A stretch of DNA of 64,000 bases, taken from Acidobacteriaceae bacterium (GTDB lineage: Bacteria; Acidobacteriota; Terriglobia; Terriglobales; Acidobacteriaceae). Numbering within the stretch: position 1 is the first letter of the stretch; every line of letters begins with the position of its first letter. This document shows positions 28,875-38,502 of this stretch, in pieces. The position numbers were made by a program, and so were the translations under genes. The stretch lies in NCBI GenBank assembly GCA_003134855.1, contig PLCS01000001.1:94342-158341 (forward strand), written 5' to 3'. Under the pieces are notes generated by a model. The model was not told the origin of the DNA, did no database searches, and saw nothing but the letters and a program-made list of their open reading frames with translations.

Positions 28875-29116
28875 GGCTTTCGATCTTCCTTTGGATTGTC
28901 CTAGTCAGTTTCCGCAAACAAAAAAGGCCAGGCGAGTCACGGCGAAACAGTTCCGCCGCAAGGCATCACTCCTGACGCGGTCGAGTGGCGGAATCGCCGA
29001 GCTTACCCCAAGAATAGCATCTGGTGCAAACCCAGGTGCTCTAGTGCCAGACTCGCAAGCCGTAAGCAACTGAAAACAATAAGCTACGGTAGGACCACGA
29101 ATTGGGTTGTCCGCAT

Positions 29117-29621
29117 TGTAGACGAATTTGTAGTCGTAGATTCCCTCAGAATCCACCAAGTTCAACAACCCCCCTGCGGTCCGCTGGAAACAACCAAGCG
29201 AACGAGTTGATTCCTTCGGCAGCTGTCCAAAGGCGTTTCCTCATCCCCCGACACTCCTTGAAGGCCGACCCTCTGGTGAAAACTCCGATGTCCTCCTGTC
29301 AGACACGCAAGTCGTAAACGACTGAAAACAAAAAAAGACTCTAGGAACGCAGATTGGATTACCAGCTCTGTAGACGATTCTGTAGCTGCGATTTCCTCAA
29401 GTATCCACAACATTCAACAAGCGACTGCTCGTATCTTATTGATTTTACAAGGTCTGCTATAGGTAGGGACTCTGGTCCCGAACCAGTTTTCGCCGATTAT
29501 TGAAATCTGTTGAAATCGTGTGATTTTAACTGCTTTATATTGAATACGTTGCGCCCATATTATTGAAAGCCGTTGTTTTGAATTGCTCCTAGATGCATCT
29601 ACCGCTATGATTTCGACTACA
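29117..29621. repeat. Element junction R4 with duplicated left arm
   Basis: The core is at 29472-29486 and the inverted right pair begins at 29603, again 117 bases on. The left side has two related copies of about 125 bases (29040-29165 and 29297-29420). They share CGCAAG-CGTAA, ACTGAAAACAA and a 12-bp-period 7-mer pair (29117/29129 and 29369/29381). The tRNA 3' part is absent. The surrounding stretch 28875-30108 has no gene I can support. Confidence 0.7.
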
Positions 29622-30108
29622 CGGTCACTGAAAATGCAAGAGGATCATCAGCGCCCCCAAGGCCAAACCCTCACATCCGCTTCTTCGGTCGGCCTCGGGT
29701 TAGCCAAGCAGAGACGGGACAGTTCGTGAGGTCGGCATCTGTACGTGAAGTGAAGCGGAGAATTTCAAGGTTCTTTGACGAATCCTGTTGCGTGGCGTTG
29801 GAGTTTGTGTTATATTTCTGTTTAACTGGCGGTCTATCATCTTGGATCGCCTTGAAAGGATCTGAGTCTACGTCGCCGTCGTCGAGAATGAGGAATCAAC
29901 GCTTGATTTCGGAATCGTTCCGAGTTTTACGTTGAGGATGCTTTCCGATCACCTGTAAGTCTGAACCTAGGATATCCCTCTTAACCTCAAACTCTCAACC
30001 AACCAGGGTATCCGCCAACCAGGGATAACGCCAAAACGGCAAAGCTCACCAAAAAAAGAGCAGCGCCGTGAGTGTTGATTCACTCAAAGGACGATTTCAT
30101 TGCTCTTT

Positions 30109-30141
30109 TTTATAATCGCCTCCGCTGGAGACGATTATAAA
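30109..30141. other. Strong inverted repeat (possible terminator or structured RNA)
   Basis: 15-base arms (30109-30123 and 30127-30141) pair with one wobble around a GCT loop. A run of T precedes the left arm and A follows the right, so the hairpin could end transcripts on either strand. No gene ends close by. Confidence 0.6.
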
Positions 30142-30318
30142 ACGGGTGGCGTTAGTTCCCAAGTAGCACCGAGCAGTGGTCGTTCCCAAATGCAACCGAC
30201 GTTACGGTTGTGTGTGGGGACGGCCATGCATCGCAATATCCCCCATACAATCGCATACGAAACATATGCCGATCTCGCTGGCCACGGTCGGTAAGCCGGT
30301 CGTTCCGACAGGAATTTG

Positions 30319-30340
30319 CCGGGGAGCGGGGGCTCCCCGG
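30319..30340 (+). other. GC-rich hairpin in the leader of the 30384 gene
   Basis: CCGGGGAG, a six-base loop and CTCCCCGG form a perfect 8-bp stem 44 bases before the next gene. With the hairpin at 30109 and a smaller palindrome near 30200, it suggests a folded leader RNA or a non-coding RNA here. Confidence 0.45.
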
Positions 30341-30383
30341 CATGTTCGCTCACTGTTGTGAACGGCCAGGAACATAGGTGAGT

Positions 30384-30899
30384 ATGCGCCCAGCCGACAC
30401 AACACCAGCGATTACGTATCATGTTGATTCCATTAATCATACCGAACAACAGAGCACTTGTAAAGTGCCCTCCTCACTCCACTCCGTTGCAGCCGCGATA
30501 AACATCTCATATGCCATGCACAATCGGACTAATGGTTCAACCGTGAGTCTGATCAACGGCAGCATGGCGGGCAAGAACCTCTTTGCAGTCTCGATATATC
30601 CGGCTCGTAAGATCGAGTTCTGGGAACGGCCAAGTTGGCAGGAATTGTTCGAGTTCGCCAAAGCGAACATGGACCTTCTGCTGAAACCAGACCACGCACT
30701 CGGCACTTGGTTCAATGATTGGGAATGTGTCCACGTTGTTGACGTGGTTGTATGCATCTCTGATCGCGATGCCGCGTTGGGCCTCGGTCTCCGCGCCGAA
30801 AAAGAGGCAGTATTCGATATTGAAGCCCGCCGTGAAATTCCGATTCCACTTCCGCACCAGAGATTCAATACAAACCAGCATGCAGGAGGTGCGCAATGA
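30384..30899 (+). CDS. Hypothetical protein coupled to a receiver-like regulator
   Basis: 171 residues from the ATG at 30384; a GTG six bases earlier is also possible. No domain is recognised. The first 40 residues are polar, the centre has mixed helices (KIEFWERPSWQELFEFAKAN) and the end is proline-rich. The stop codon overlaps the next gene's ATG, which has a strong AGGAGG, so the two are cotranslated. It may be a partner or sensor for the regulator. Confidence 0.55.
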   Translation: MRPADTTPAITYHVDSINHTEQQSTCKVPSSLHSVAAAINISYAMHNRTNGSTVSLINGSMAGKNLFAVSIYPARKIEFWERPSWQELFEFAKANMDLLLKPDHALGTWFNDWECVHVVDVVVCISDRDAALGLGLRAEKEAVFDIEARREIPIPLPHQRFNTNQHAGGAQ

Positions 30900-31624
30900 A
30901 GATACTCGTCGTCGATTCATTGCCCGTTGCCTGCTCTACCCTTGCTCGCGGCCTAAAAGAAACGCTCGGACGCGAAGCGCTTTGTGCGGCATCAACAACC
31001 GAAGCACTGCGCCGCTTGCACATTGAAAAGGACGCAATCGGGGTCATCATCCTCTCTTTGGAATTAGGCCCCGATGCAGGCCTGTCATTCATTCGAACAG
31101 TCAAAGAACAATGCACGGCTGCGGCAACTCGTGTTCCCAGATTTTTAATCCTAACTCCCGGACCGCTGACGGCGGGCTACGAGAACAGGTTTCGAATCAC
31201 CGGCGCTGAATGCTTGTTACTTGGATTTGAGCAGCAGGTTCACGCAACGGTGCGCCGGATGGTGTTTGAGGCGGCGTGCGAGAAGGGAAAGCCAACCATT
31301 ATTGTGGACCGTTCGGGGCCAATCATCAAGTTCTATCTCCTTGGGCCGGGCGACAGGGAATTGATCGGATACGGTCCCCGCCTTGTCCCGATGATGAATT
31401 ACTACGCCATCAATTTCGGCACGGAACTCTCAACCTCAATACTGGCCGAAGCCGCAGACATCACGGACAGCTCGGTAAAGGTGTACATAAAGCGGCTTCG
31501 GGAGGGATTTGACGAGGCCAGAATCAAGGTTGGTGTAGAGATTCCTGGACGGAGCGTCTTCTGCACAAGGCGAAAAGATGGGGCGTTTGTTCATGTACTA
31601 AGAGCCAGGGTCGTTTTCTGCTAA
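30896..31624 (+). CDS. Atypical response regulator (pseudo-receiver plus winged helix)
   Basis: 242 residues. The N-terminus MKILVVDSLP and a five-strand alternation resemble a CheY-type receiver. The acidic pair is reduced to one Asp, and where the phosphoacceptor Asp should lie the sequence is ILSLELGPD. The C-terminal third (TSILAEAADITDSSVKVYIKRLR ... VFCTRR) fits an OmpR-like winged helix. It is thus probably phosphorylation-independent or bound by a ligand. No histidine kinase is adjacent. Its target may be this operon or element D functions. Confidence 0.6.
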   Translation: MKILVVDSLPVACSTLARGLKETLGREALCAASTTEALRRLHIEKDAIGVIILSLELGPDAGLSFIRTVKEQCTAAATRVPRFLILTPGPLTAGYENRFRITGAECLLLGFEQQVHATVRRMVFEAACEKGKPTIIVDRSGPIIKFYLLGPGDRELIGYGPRLVPMMNYYAINFGTELSTSILAEAADITDSSVKVYIKRLREGFDEARIKVGVEIPGRSVFCTRRKDGAFVHVLRARVVFC

Positions 31625-31650
31625 AAAAAAGGCCATGCAGTGCATGGTCC
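31623..31650 (-). terminator. Intrinsic terminator for the minus-strand gene at 31662
   Basis: Read on the minus strand, GGACCATGCA and TGCATGGCC form a hairpin followed by eight T. It also overlaps the plus-strand stop codon of the regulator. Confidence 0.7.
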
Positions 31651-31661
31651 TTGGCGGAATT

Positions 31662-32006
31662 TCAGTTCGGCCTGGTCAGTTGGTTGATGGCGAAATTGCC
31701 GATGTCGGAGCAGAGCTTGAGCTCACGGAGCGCATCTGCGAGCTGCTTCAGAATCTCCGGCGGAACGGTCTCCGTGCGCGCCTTCAGGTTGCGCTCGACG
31801 TCGCCGATGCGCAGCGAAATGTCGTAGGTTGCAAAGTTCAGATACGCTTGCAACTCGGTGGCGGTGTTTTCATAGTGAATAGGATGGGCGATCTTTCCGC
31901 GTTCAGTGGCACTGCGGGCCTTGCGGATGCCGTTCAGGGTCGTCGGCTCCGCAGCATGAAGATAGTCGGGAAGCGGTGCGATGTCCGGTATCGGTTGTGT
32001 TGCCAT
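31662..32006 (-). CDS. Hypothetical protein next to the restriction locus
   Basis: 114 residues with an excellent GGAGGAGATGA ribosome site. Mostly helical and charged; no known domain. It is divergent from hsdR and followed by an intrinsic terminator, so it is a monocistronic gene. It could regulate or accompany the restriction system, but nothing in the sequence proves it. Confidence 0.65.
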   Translation of the reverse strand: MATQPIPDIAPLPDYLHAAEPTTLNGIRKARSATERGKIAHPIHYENTATELQAYLNFATYDISLRIGDVERNLKARTETVPPEILKQLADALRELKLCSDIGNFAINQLTRPN

Positions 32007-32153
32007 TCATCTCCTCCATTCCGGTTGGATCGAGCGTTTTTGGTTTGCGACTCCTTGCATCTCTTGCAAGAGCGCTCCGTAAACTCCTTGAGAATGAGCT
32101 ACTTCCACCCTAGCAAATAACCGGAGAATGTCAATCCATCGAATAGGTGCACG

Positions 32154-32234
32154 TTGGACGAGCGCGTAACTTCGGGCTAGTATAAAGGAAACCCGAAGCG
32201 CTCAAGCATCTCTAGGCGAATAGTCTAGAGATGC
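32154..32234 (+). promoter_or_regulatory. hsdR promoter and perfect inverted repeat
   Basis: TTGGAC (32154-32159), an 18-base spacer and TAGTAT (32178-32183) form a plausible promoter. Downstream, GCATCTCTAG and CTAGAGATGC (32206-32215, 32225-32234) are perfect 10-base arms. They may be a repressor operator or a leader hairpin. Confidence 0.55.
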
Positions 32235-32263
32235 GTCAGAGCCAGACCGGTTCGCAAGCCCTT

Positions 32264-34627
32264 ATGAACGAAGCAGATACTTGTAGAAAATACGTTTTGC
32301 CGAAGCTCTATGCTGCCTCGTGGACGGACGAGCAGATCAATGAGCAGCGCACTTTCACGGACGGACGAATCGTCATCGCCGGGAAGCGTCCTTTGCGTCG
32401 TCCGCAAAAGCGCACCGACTATCTCCTGCGGTACCGGCGGGATTTTCCTATTGCCGTCGTCGAGGCCAAAGCCGCTTACAAGAAACCCGGTGACGGCTTG
32501 CAACAGGCCAAAGAGTACGCGCAAATACTCGGCATCAAATTCGCCTATTCCACGAACGGAGAAGGCATTGTCGAGCACGATTTCCTCTCCGGCTTAGAGA
32601 CGGATCGCGACGAATTCCCCACTCCGGACGAACTCTGGAAACGGCAAAGGACTGCGGAGGGCATTGGCGAGGAGACCGCGACCCGGTTGCTCGCGCCCTA
32701 TTACCACCTCTCCGGAAAATCGCCGCGTTACTACCAGGGGATTGCGATCAATAGCACCGTGCAGGCGATCCTCCAAGGCAAGAAACGGATACTCCTGACG
32801 CTGGCCACCGGCACGGGGAAAACCGTGGTGGCCTTCCAGATTTGCTGGAAGCTGTGGAATTCGCGCTGGAACAGGAAGGGCGAATACCGGCGTCCACGCA
32901 TCCTTTACCTCGCCGACCGCAATGTTCTCGTGGACGAACCCAAGGACAAGATATTCGCGCCTTTCGGCGACGCTCGGTGCAAGATCGAAGGGGAAGCCGT
33001 CAAGAGCAGGGAGATGTACTTCGCCATCTACCAGGGAATTGCTCGCGACGCGCATCGCCCCGGTCTCTATCGGGAGTACGCCCGCGATTTTTTTGACCTA
33101 ATTATTGTGGACGAGTGCCATCGCGGCAGCGCCCGCGACGAAAGCAACTGGCGGGAGATTCTGGAGTATTTTCAGGACGCCTTCCAGGTCGGCATGACGG
33201 CCACGCCGCTACGGGAGGACAACCGGGACACCTACCGCTACTTCGGCAATCCCATCTACACCTACAGCCTGCGCCAAGGAATCGATGATGGTTTTCTCGC
33301 CCCTTATCGGGTACATCGCATCGTCTCCACCGTGGATGCGGCGGGCTGGCGCCCTACGCCTGGGCAACTCGACCGATATGGTCGGGAGATTCCTGACGAA
33401 CTGTACGGAACGCCAGAGTTTGACCGGATTATCGCGCTCAAAACGCGCACACAGGCAATCGCCCGCAATATCACTGAATTTATGAATAAGGCGGATCGTT
33501 TTGCCAAGACGATCGTTTTCTGCGTGGATCAGGAACACGCCGAGGAGATGCGCAAGGAACTGAGCAACTGCAATAGTGATCTCGTACAGCAGTACCCCGA
33601 CTATGTGGTGCGGATTGTCTCCGATGAGGGCGACATCGGGCGCGGCTACTTGAGCCGCTTCATGGAATTGGAAACTGCCACGCCGACCATCGTCACCACC
33701 TCGCAGATGCTCACCACCGGCGTGGATGTGCAGACCTGCAAAAACATCGTCCTCGTGCGCACCATCAACTCCATGACCGAGTTCAAACAAATCATCGGCA
33801 GGGGTACGCGCGTCCGCGACGATTACGGCAAAATGTTCTTCGACATCCTGGACTACACCGGCAGCGCCACGCGCCTGTTTGCCGATCCCGACTTTGACGG
33901 TGAGCCAGCGCTCGTCACAGAATCCGAGATGGATGAATCGGGCGAGACAGTGGGAACCCCACAGGTGGTGGAAGAGCACGAGGCCACGCCGGAGGAAATC
34001 GAGGAAGGCGCGGCTACTCCCTTGCCACCCGAGGAGGGTGAAGGCAGAACCCAACCTCGGAAACTCTACGTGGATGGCGGAACGGTGGAGATTGCCGCGC
34101 ACCTCGTGTACAACCTTGATGCCGACGGAAAACGGCTCCAAGTGAAGAAGTTCACTGACTACACCGGCGAGAAAGTGCGGAATATGTACCCATCCGCGGC
34201 TGCGCTGCGCGCCGAGTGGAGTAACGCAGAGGAACGAGCGGCGATCATTGAAGCCTTGAATGAACGCGGCATTACCTTCGAGGAACTGGCGGAGGCCGCC
34301 AAACAACCCGACGCCGATCCCTTTGACCTGCTTTGCCACGTTGCCTATAGCGCGCCGATCCGCACTCGCCGGGAGCGGGCGGCCACAGTCCGCGCCGACG
34401 GCCAAGCCTTTTTCAGCGCGTTCACCAACGGGGCGCGGCAGGTGTTGGACGAACTTCTTGAAAAATACGTCGAGTTTGGAGCTGCGCAGTTTCAGATCCC
34501 CGATGCCTTGAAAGTGCCGCCGATCTCGCAACATGGTAATGTCATTGAGATTGCCGCCCTGTTCGGCGGCGGAGATAAGCTGCGATCCGCTGTCGAGGAA
34601 TTGCAACAATTGTTGTACGTCGCATAA
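32264..34627 (+). CDS. hsdR: Type I restriction endonuclease subunit R (EcoEI-like)
   Basis: 787 residues if it begins at 32264 (MNEADTCRKYVLPKLY, typical for the family); an ATG at 32231 lies inside an inverted repeat and is less likely. The nuclease core DYLL ... VEAKA occurs near residue 60, Walker A LATGTGKT near 183 and DECHRG near 283, followed by a helicase C domain and an EcoEI_R_C-type end. It cleaves unmodified DNA after ATP-driven translocation. It forms an operon with hsdM and hsdS. Confidence 0.92.
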   Translation: MNEADTCRKYVLPKLYAASWTDEQINEQRTFTDGRIVIAGKRPLRRPQKRTDYLLRYRRDFPIAVVEAKAAYKKPGDGLQQAKEYAQILGIKFAYSTNGEGIVEHDFLSGLETDRDEFPTPDELWKRQRTAEGIGEETATRLLAPYYHLSGKSPRYYQGIAINSTVQAILQGKKRILLTLATGTGKTVVAFQICWKLWNSRWNRKGEYRRPRILYLADRNVLVDEPKDKIFAPFGDARCKIEGEAVKSREMYFAIYQGIARDAHRPGLYREYARDFFDLIIVDECHRGSARDESNWREILEYFQDAFQVGMTATPLREDNRDTYRYFGNPIYTYSLRQGIDDGFLAPYRVHRIVSTVDAAGWRPTPGQLDRYGREIPDELYGTPEFDRIIALKTRTQAIARNITEFMNKADRFAKTIVFCVDQEHAEEMRKELSNCNSDLVQQYPDYVVRIVSDEGDIGRGYLSRFMELETATPTIVTTSQMLTTGVDVQTCKNIVLVRTINSMTEFKQIIGRGTRVRDDYGKMFFDILDYTGSATRLFADPDFDGEPALVTESEMDESGETVGTPQVVEEHEATPEEIEEGAATPLPPEEGEGRTQPRKLYVDGGTVEIAAHLVYNLDADGKRLQVKKFTDYTGEKVRNMYPSAAALRAEWSNAEERAAIIEALNERGITFEELAEAAKQPDADPFDLLCHVAYSAPIRTRRERAATVRADGQAFFSAFTNGARQVLDELLEKYVEFGAAQFQIPDALKVPPISQHGNVIEIAALFGGGDKLRSAVEELQQLLYVA

Positions 34628-34636
34628 AGGAAAACC

Positions 34637-36193
34637 ATGCCCAGAGGAACCAAGAAAAAACGAATAGAAGCACCTCAATCCAGCGCACAGCAGCTCGGAT
34701 CAATCGTCAAGTCTTGCCGAGACATCATGCGCAAGGATAAGGGACTCAACGGCGACATCGACCGCTTGCCGATGCTTACCTGGGTCATGTTCCTCAAGTT
34801 CCTTGACGATATGGAGACCATCCGGGAGGAAGAATACAAGCTCGCTGGAAAGCGATTCCGGCCTGGGATCGAGGCGCCCTACCGCTGGCGCGATTGGGCT
34901 GCGAAACCGGACGGCATCACTGGCCCGGAGCTGATTGCCTTCGTGAACCAGGACGAGGCAACCCGGCCCGACGGCAAGCGCGGGGCGGGACTGTTTGCCT
35001 ATCTGCGCTCGCTCCAAAGCGCGAACGGAGACCGGCGCGATGTCATCGCCCGCGTCTTTCAGGGCGTCGTAAACCGGATGGTGAACGGCTACCTGCTGCG
35101 CGATGTCATCAACAAGATCGACGGAATCCACTTCACCTCCAAGGATGAGATACACACTCTCGGCCATCTCTACGAATCCATGCTGCGGGAAATGCGCGAT
35201 GCGGCAGGCGATTCCGGCGAGTTCTACACGCCGCGCCCGGTGGTGAAGTTTATCGTGGCAGCCGTGAATCCGCGTCTGGGAGAAACCGTACTCGATCCTG
35301 CCGCCGGCACGGGCGGCTTTCTCGTCGAGGCCTTCGAGCATCTCCAGAAACAAGCAAAGCGAGCGGAAGATTACAGCCTCTTGCAGCGAAGCACGTTGTA
35401 TGGCGTCGAGGCCAAACCGCTCCCCTACCTCTTGTGCGAGATGAACCTATTGTTACACGGTATGGAATACCCAGAAATTGACTCCGGAAATGCGTTGCGT
35501 GTCCCACTGCGGGAGATCGGAGATCGAGATCGGGTGGATGTCATCATGACCAACCCGCCTTTCGGTGGCGAAGAGGAGCGTGGTATTCTCTCCAACTTCC
35601 CTGAGGACAAGCAGACGGCGGAAACCGCGCTTCTCTTCCTGCAACTCATCATGCGCAAGCTGCGCCGCCCGGTGAGTGGGGCCAAAGGAGGCCGATGCGG
35701 TATGGTCGTGCCCAATGGCGTCCTCTTTGGAGACGGCATCTGCGCTCGCATTAAAGAAGAGCTTCTGAAGGAGTTCAATCTTCACACAATTGTGCGACTG
35801 CCAAATGGTGTGTTTGCTCCGTACACAAACATCCCGACGAACCTTTTGTTCTTCGACCGCACCGGTCCAACAAAGGACGTTTGGTGCTACGAGCAACCAC
35901 TGCCGGAAGGGCGCAAGAACTACACAAAAACCGCACCGATTCAGCTTGAGGAGTTCGCGGATTGCTTGACCTGGTGGAAGAAACGTGTAGAGAGCGACCG
36001 TGCCTGGAAGGTCTCCGCCAAAGAGTTGCTAGCGAACGGGTGTAACCTAGACCGGAAAAACCCCCACGCCAAGGAAGACATCGCCCATCTTCCGCCCGAT
36101 CAGATCGCTGCCAGCATCCTGAATAAAGAGCAGCGGATCGCGGAGATTATTAGCGACATCCAAACCCTTCTCCAGAAGGCAGCACATGAATAG
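34637..36193 (+). CDS. hsdM: Type I restriction-modification N6-adenine methyltransferase
   Basis: 518 residues behind AAAGGAA. The N-terminal helical HsdM_N domain is followed by the SAM motif DPAAGTGGF near residue 220 and the catalytic NPPFGG near 305. It forms the methylating trimer with HsdS and overlaps its start by eight bases. Confidence 0.93.
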   Translation: MPRGTKKKRIEAPQSSAQQLGSIVKSCRDIMRKDKGLNGDIDRLPMLTWVMFLKFLDDMETIREEEYKLAGKRFRPGIEAPYRWRDWAAKPDGITGPELIAFVNQDEATRPDGKRGAGLFAYLRSLQSANGDRRDVIARVFQGVVNRMVNGYLLRDVINKIDGIHFTSKDEIHTLGHLYESMLREMRDAAGDSGEFYTPRPVVKFIVAAVNPRLGETVLDPAAGTGGFLVEAFEHLQKQAKRAEDYSLLQRSTLYGVEAKPLPYLLCEMNLLLHGMEYPEIDSGNALRVPLREIGDRDRVDVIMTNPPFGGEEERGILSNFPEDKQTAETALLFLQLIMRKLRRPVSGAKGGRCGMVVPNGVLFGDGICARIKEELLKEFNLHTIVRLPNGVFAPYTNIPTNLLFFDRTGPTKDVWCYEQPLPEGRKNYTKTAPIQLEEFADCLTWWKKRVESDRAWKVSAKELLANGCNLDRKNPHAKEDIAHLPPDQIAASILNKEQRIAEIISDIQTLLQKAAHE

Positions 36194-37370
36194 CAAGTGG
36201 CCAACAGTCAAATTGGGTGAAGTTCTCCGACGTTCCGAGGACACTATTGAACCGATAACCGATACGGAATATCGTGAGATTACCGTTAGGCTTTGGGGAA
36301 AAGGTGTGGTGGAGCGCAGACGTGCCGTGGGGGCGGCTCTATCAGGACGCCGTTTTGTCGCGCACACCGGGCAGTTCATTGCGTCGCGGATCGATGCGCG
36401 TAATGGCGCGATGGGTCTTGTGCCAGCTTCTTTGGATGGCGCGTTAGTAACGAATGATTTTCCGCTATTCAACCTAAATACAGCGCGATTAGAGTCGGCT
36501 TTCCTAGGCTGGATCTGCCGCATGTCCGGTTTCGTAGAGCTGTGTCTGCGCGCAAGTGAAGGCACAACCAATAGGGTTCGCCTTAAAGAAGATAGATTCC
36601 TTGCCCTCGAAGTTCCACTGCCACAGATAGCGGAACAGCGGAGAATAGTAGCGAAAATTGAGGAGTTGGCCGCAAAGATTCAGGAAGCACGTAACCTTCG
36701 CGAGCAAGCTATGGACGAATCTAAAGACCTTCAGATGATTCTCGCGGCCCAGACGTTAGATCGATTGACAGAGGATTATCCAGTTCGGACCCTAGCCGAG
36801 GTGGTAACAATTCGCGGCGGAGGTACTCCGGCGAAGGCCGATCCGTCATACTGGAGCGGCTCAATTCCATGGATCACACCGAAGGATATGAAGCGGCGCG
36901 AACTGAGTGATGCCATCGACCACATCTCCGAACTTGCAACCCGGAACACGGCGGCAAAACAGATCGCTCCGAATGCAGTACTCGTGGTTGTTCGAGGAAT
37001 GATACTCGTCCACACATTTCCATCTGCTGTTCTTCGCGCTTCTGCGGCTATCAATCAGGATATGAAAGCGCTTATTCCAACAGATGAACTTCTTCCAGAA
37101 TATCTTTGTGCAGCGTTTTGGGCATACAACTCTCGGCTTCTAGCGCTGGTTGAAAAATCATCACATGACACAAGGAAGTTGGAAACGGACAAACTACTGG
37201 GCTCAACCATCGCCGTTCCGCCGATTCCCCACCAGCGTCGGATCATCGCAGAATTGGGTGCGTTGGAGGCTAAAGCGCAAACTCTGAAACGCTTCCAAAC
37301 CGCAACAGCCGCCGAACTGGACGCGCTCTTGCCGTCCGTGCTGTCAAATGCCTTCGCGGGCGAGCTTTAA
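36186..37370 (+). CDS. hsdS: Type I restriction-modification specificity subunit
   Basis: 394 residues with two target-recognition domains separated by conserved helices (IAEQRRIVAKIEELAAKIQEA near residue 155, and IPHQRRIIAELGALEAKAQ near 350). The TRDs define the two halves of the bipartite recognition site, which cannot be deduced here. Confidence 0.9.
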   Translation: MNSKWPTVKLGEVLRRSEDTIEPITDTEYREITVRLWGKGVVERRRAVGAALSGRRFVAHTGQFIASRIDARNGAMGLVPASLDGALVTNDFPLFNLNTARLESAFLGWICRMSGFVELCLRASEGTTNRVRLKEDRFLALEVPLPQIAEQRRIVAKIEELAAKIQEARNLREQAMDESKDLQMILAAQTLDRLTEDYPVRTLAEVVTIRGGGTPAKADPSYWSGSIPWITPKDMKRRELSDAIDHISELATRNTAAKQIAPNAVLVVVRGMILVHTFPSAVLRASAAINQDMKALIPTDELLPEYLCAAFWAYNSRLLALVEKSSHDTRKLETDKLLGSTIAVPPIPHQRRIIAELGALEAKAQTLKRFQTATAAELDALLPSVLSNAFAGEL

Positions 37371-37415
37371 CATCCCGATGCTATGAACGGATTCGCACTT
37401 TACGCGTAGGACAGC

Positions 37416-38147
37416 ATGAATGAACTTCGAACTGATTTCGAGCGTGCCGAGTATCTGGTGAACCTTCTCGTCTCTGCTGCGACGGGAGGAGACAGAGATG
37501 AGCGTGGCTTCAAGGAACTTCGCAGCCACTTCCTTTCCGACGCCAGTCTCCAGGCTTTAATCCCGGATTGGCTGAGAACTTGTCGGAGTCTTACTCAGTT
37601 CTGGCCGTTCGTTAAGCGAAAGTTCGATCACTATGCCGAGCGGCGTGAGTTCATCTGGGCGGAGTTTGGCCCATTGCTGGCATTCCTCGAAAAAGGCGAG
37701 GCCCCTGCTGTTGCCGCCATCGACGCAGGACTGCAGGATTTCAGTGAAGGCGGCGTCCACGACCTTTGGAGAAAAGCTCTTGAGCGGATGACCTCCGATC
37801 CAGAGGGTGCGATTACCCTTGCGAAGAGCCTTTTGGAATCAGTTCTCAAACACATTCTGGATGAACGGAAACTGACCTACTCCGAAAAGGCTGATCTTCC
37901 CGAACTCTACAGGTTCGTTGCGAAGGAACTGAACCTCGCACCCGATCAACACACGGAGGAGAACTTCAAACGAATCCTGGGCGGCATTACTTCTGTGGTG
38001 AATGAACTGGGCTCTCTACGCAATCGCCTGGGTGATGCTCATGGCCGAGGCAAGGGTGGAGTGCGACCGGCACCGCGCCATGCGGAACTCGCCGTGAACT
38101 TGGCGGGCAGCATCGCACTCTTTCTCGTCGGAACCACCAAGAAATAG
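37416..38147 (+). CDS. Abortive-infection family protein (Abi C-terminal, HEPN-like)
   Basis: 243 residues. The C-terminus carries RNRLGDAHGRGK followed by RHAELAVNLAGSIALFL, the Abi_C signature, whose R-x4-6-H pattern resembles HEPN ribonucleases. The N-terminal 130 residues are helical and unassigned. It starts 46 bases after hsdS on the same strand, so it probably belongs to the same defence operon and may act if restriction fails. RNase activity is inferred only. Confidence 0.75.
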   Translation: MNELRTDFERAEYLVNLLVSAATGGDRDERGFKELRSHFLSDASLQALIPDWLRTCRSLTQFWPFVKRKFDHYAERREFIWAEFGPLLAFLEKGEAPAVAAIDAGLQDFSEGGVHDLWRKALERMTSDPEGAITLAKSLLESVLKHILDERKLTYSEKADLPELYRFVAKELNLAPDQHTEENFKRILGGITSVVNELGSLRNRLGDAHGRGKGGVRPAPRHAELAVNLAGSIALFLVGTTKK

Positions 38148-38162
38148 CCGGGACCATCCCTG

Positions 38163-38471
38163 TCAGTAATGGCGGCGAGAGGCCCCTTTGCCAGTTCGGC
38201 TTCTGAGCAGCCCAAGAACGAGAAAAGCGCCTATCACAAGAACGACTATGCCGATCTTGTGCCCTATCGTCAGCGCCATCCATTCACCTATGACGATCTG
38301 AGGCAGGATCAGCAACGCAATGACGGTTCCCATGATGACGCTGATGCGCCTGAAGGCATCGGCGGGCTTCACGACGCCGATCATGATCCCAAAAGCGGTC
38401 AGAACGAGCGCGGTGATTGCAAGTAATCCCACGAGCGTCAACCACCCTTGCATTAAGTTCGATCCGTTCAT
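38163..38471 (-). CDS. Small membrane protein with three hydrophobic segments
   Basis: 102 residues from the ATG at 38471 behind AAAGGAGAA; a longer frame into the VWA gene is not credible. Three transmembrane helices occupy most of the protein, which ends in a basic tail (SRTGKGASRRHY). No family is recognised. It follows the VWA lipoprotein gene by 31 bases on the same strand, making a three-gene unit with 39255. Confidence 0.65.
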   Translation of the reverse strand: MNGSNLMQGWLTLVGLLAITALVLTAFGIMIGVVKPADAFRRISVIMGTVIALLILPQIVIGEWMALTIGHKIGIVVLVIGAFLVLGLLRSRTGKGASRRHY

Positions 38472-38502
38472 ATTGCAATTCTCCTTTCTCCCCGTAGGTG
38501 CA

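Noticed and set aside
29726..29935. Short plus-strand frame
   Set aside because: No ribosome site, biased composition, and no similarity I can recognise.
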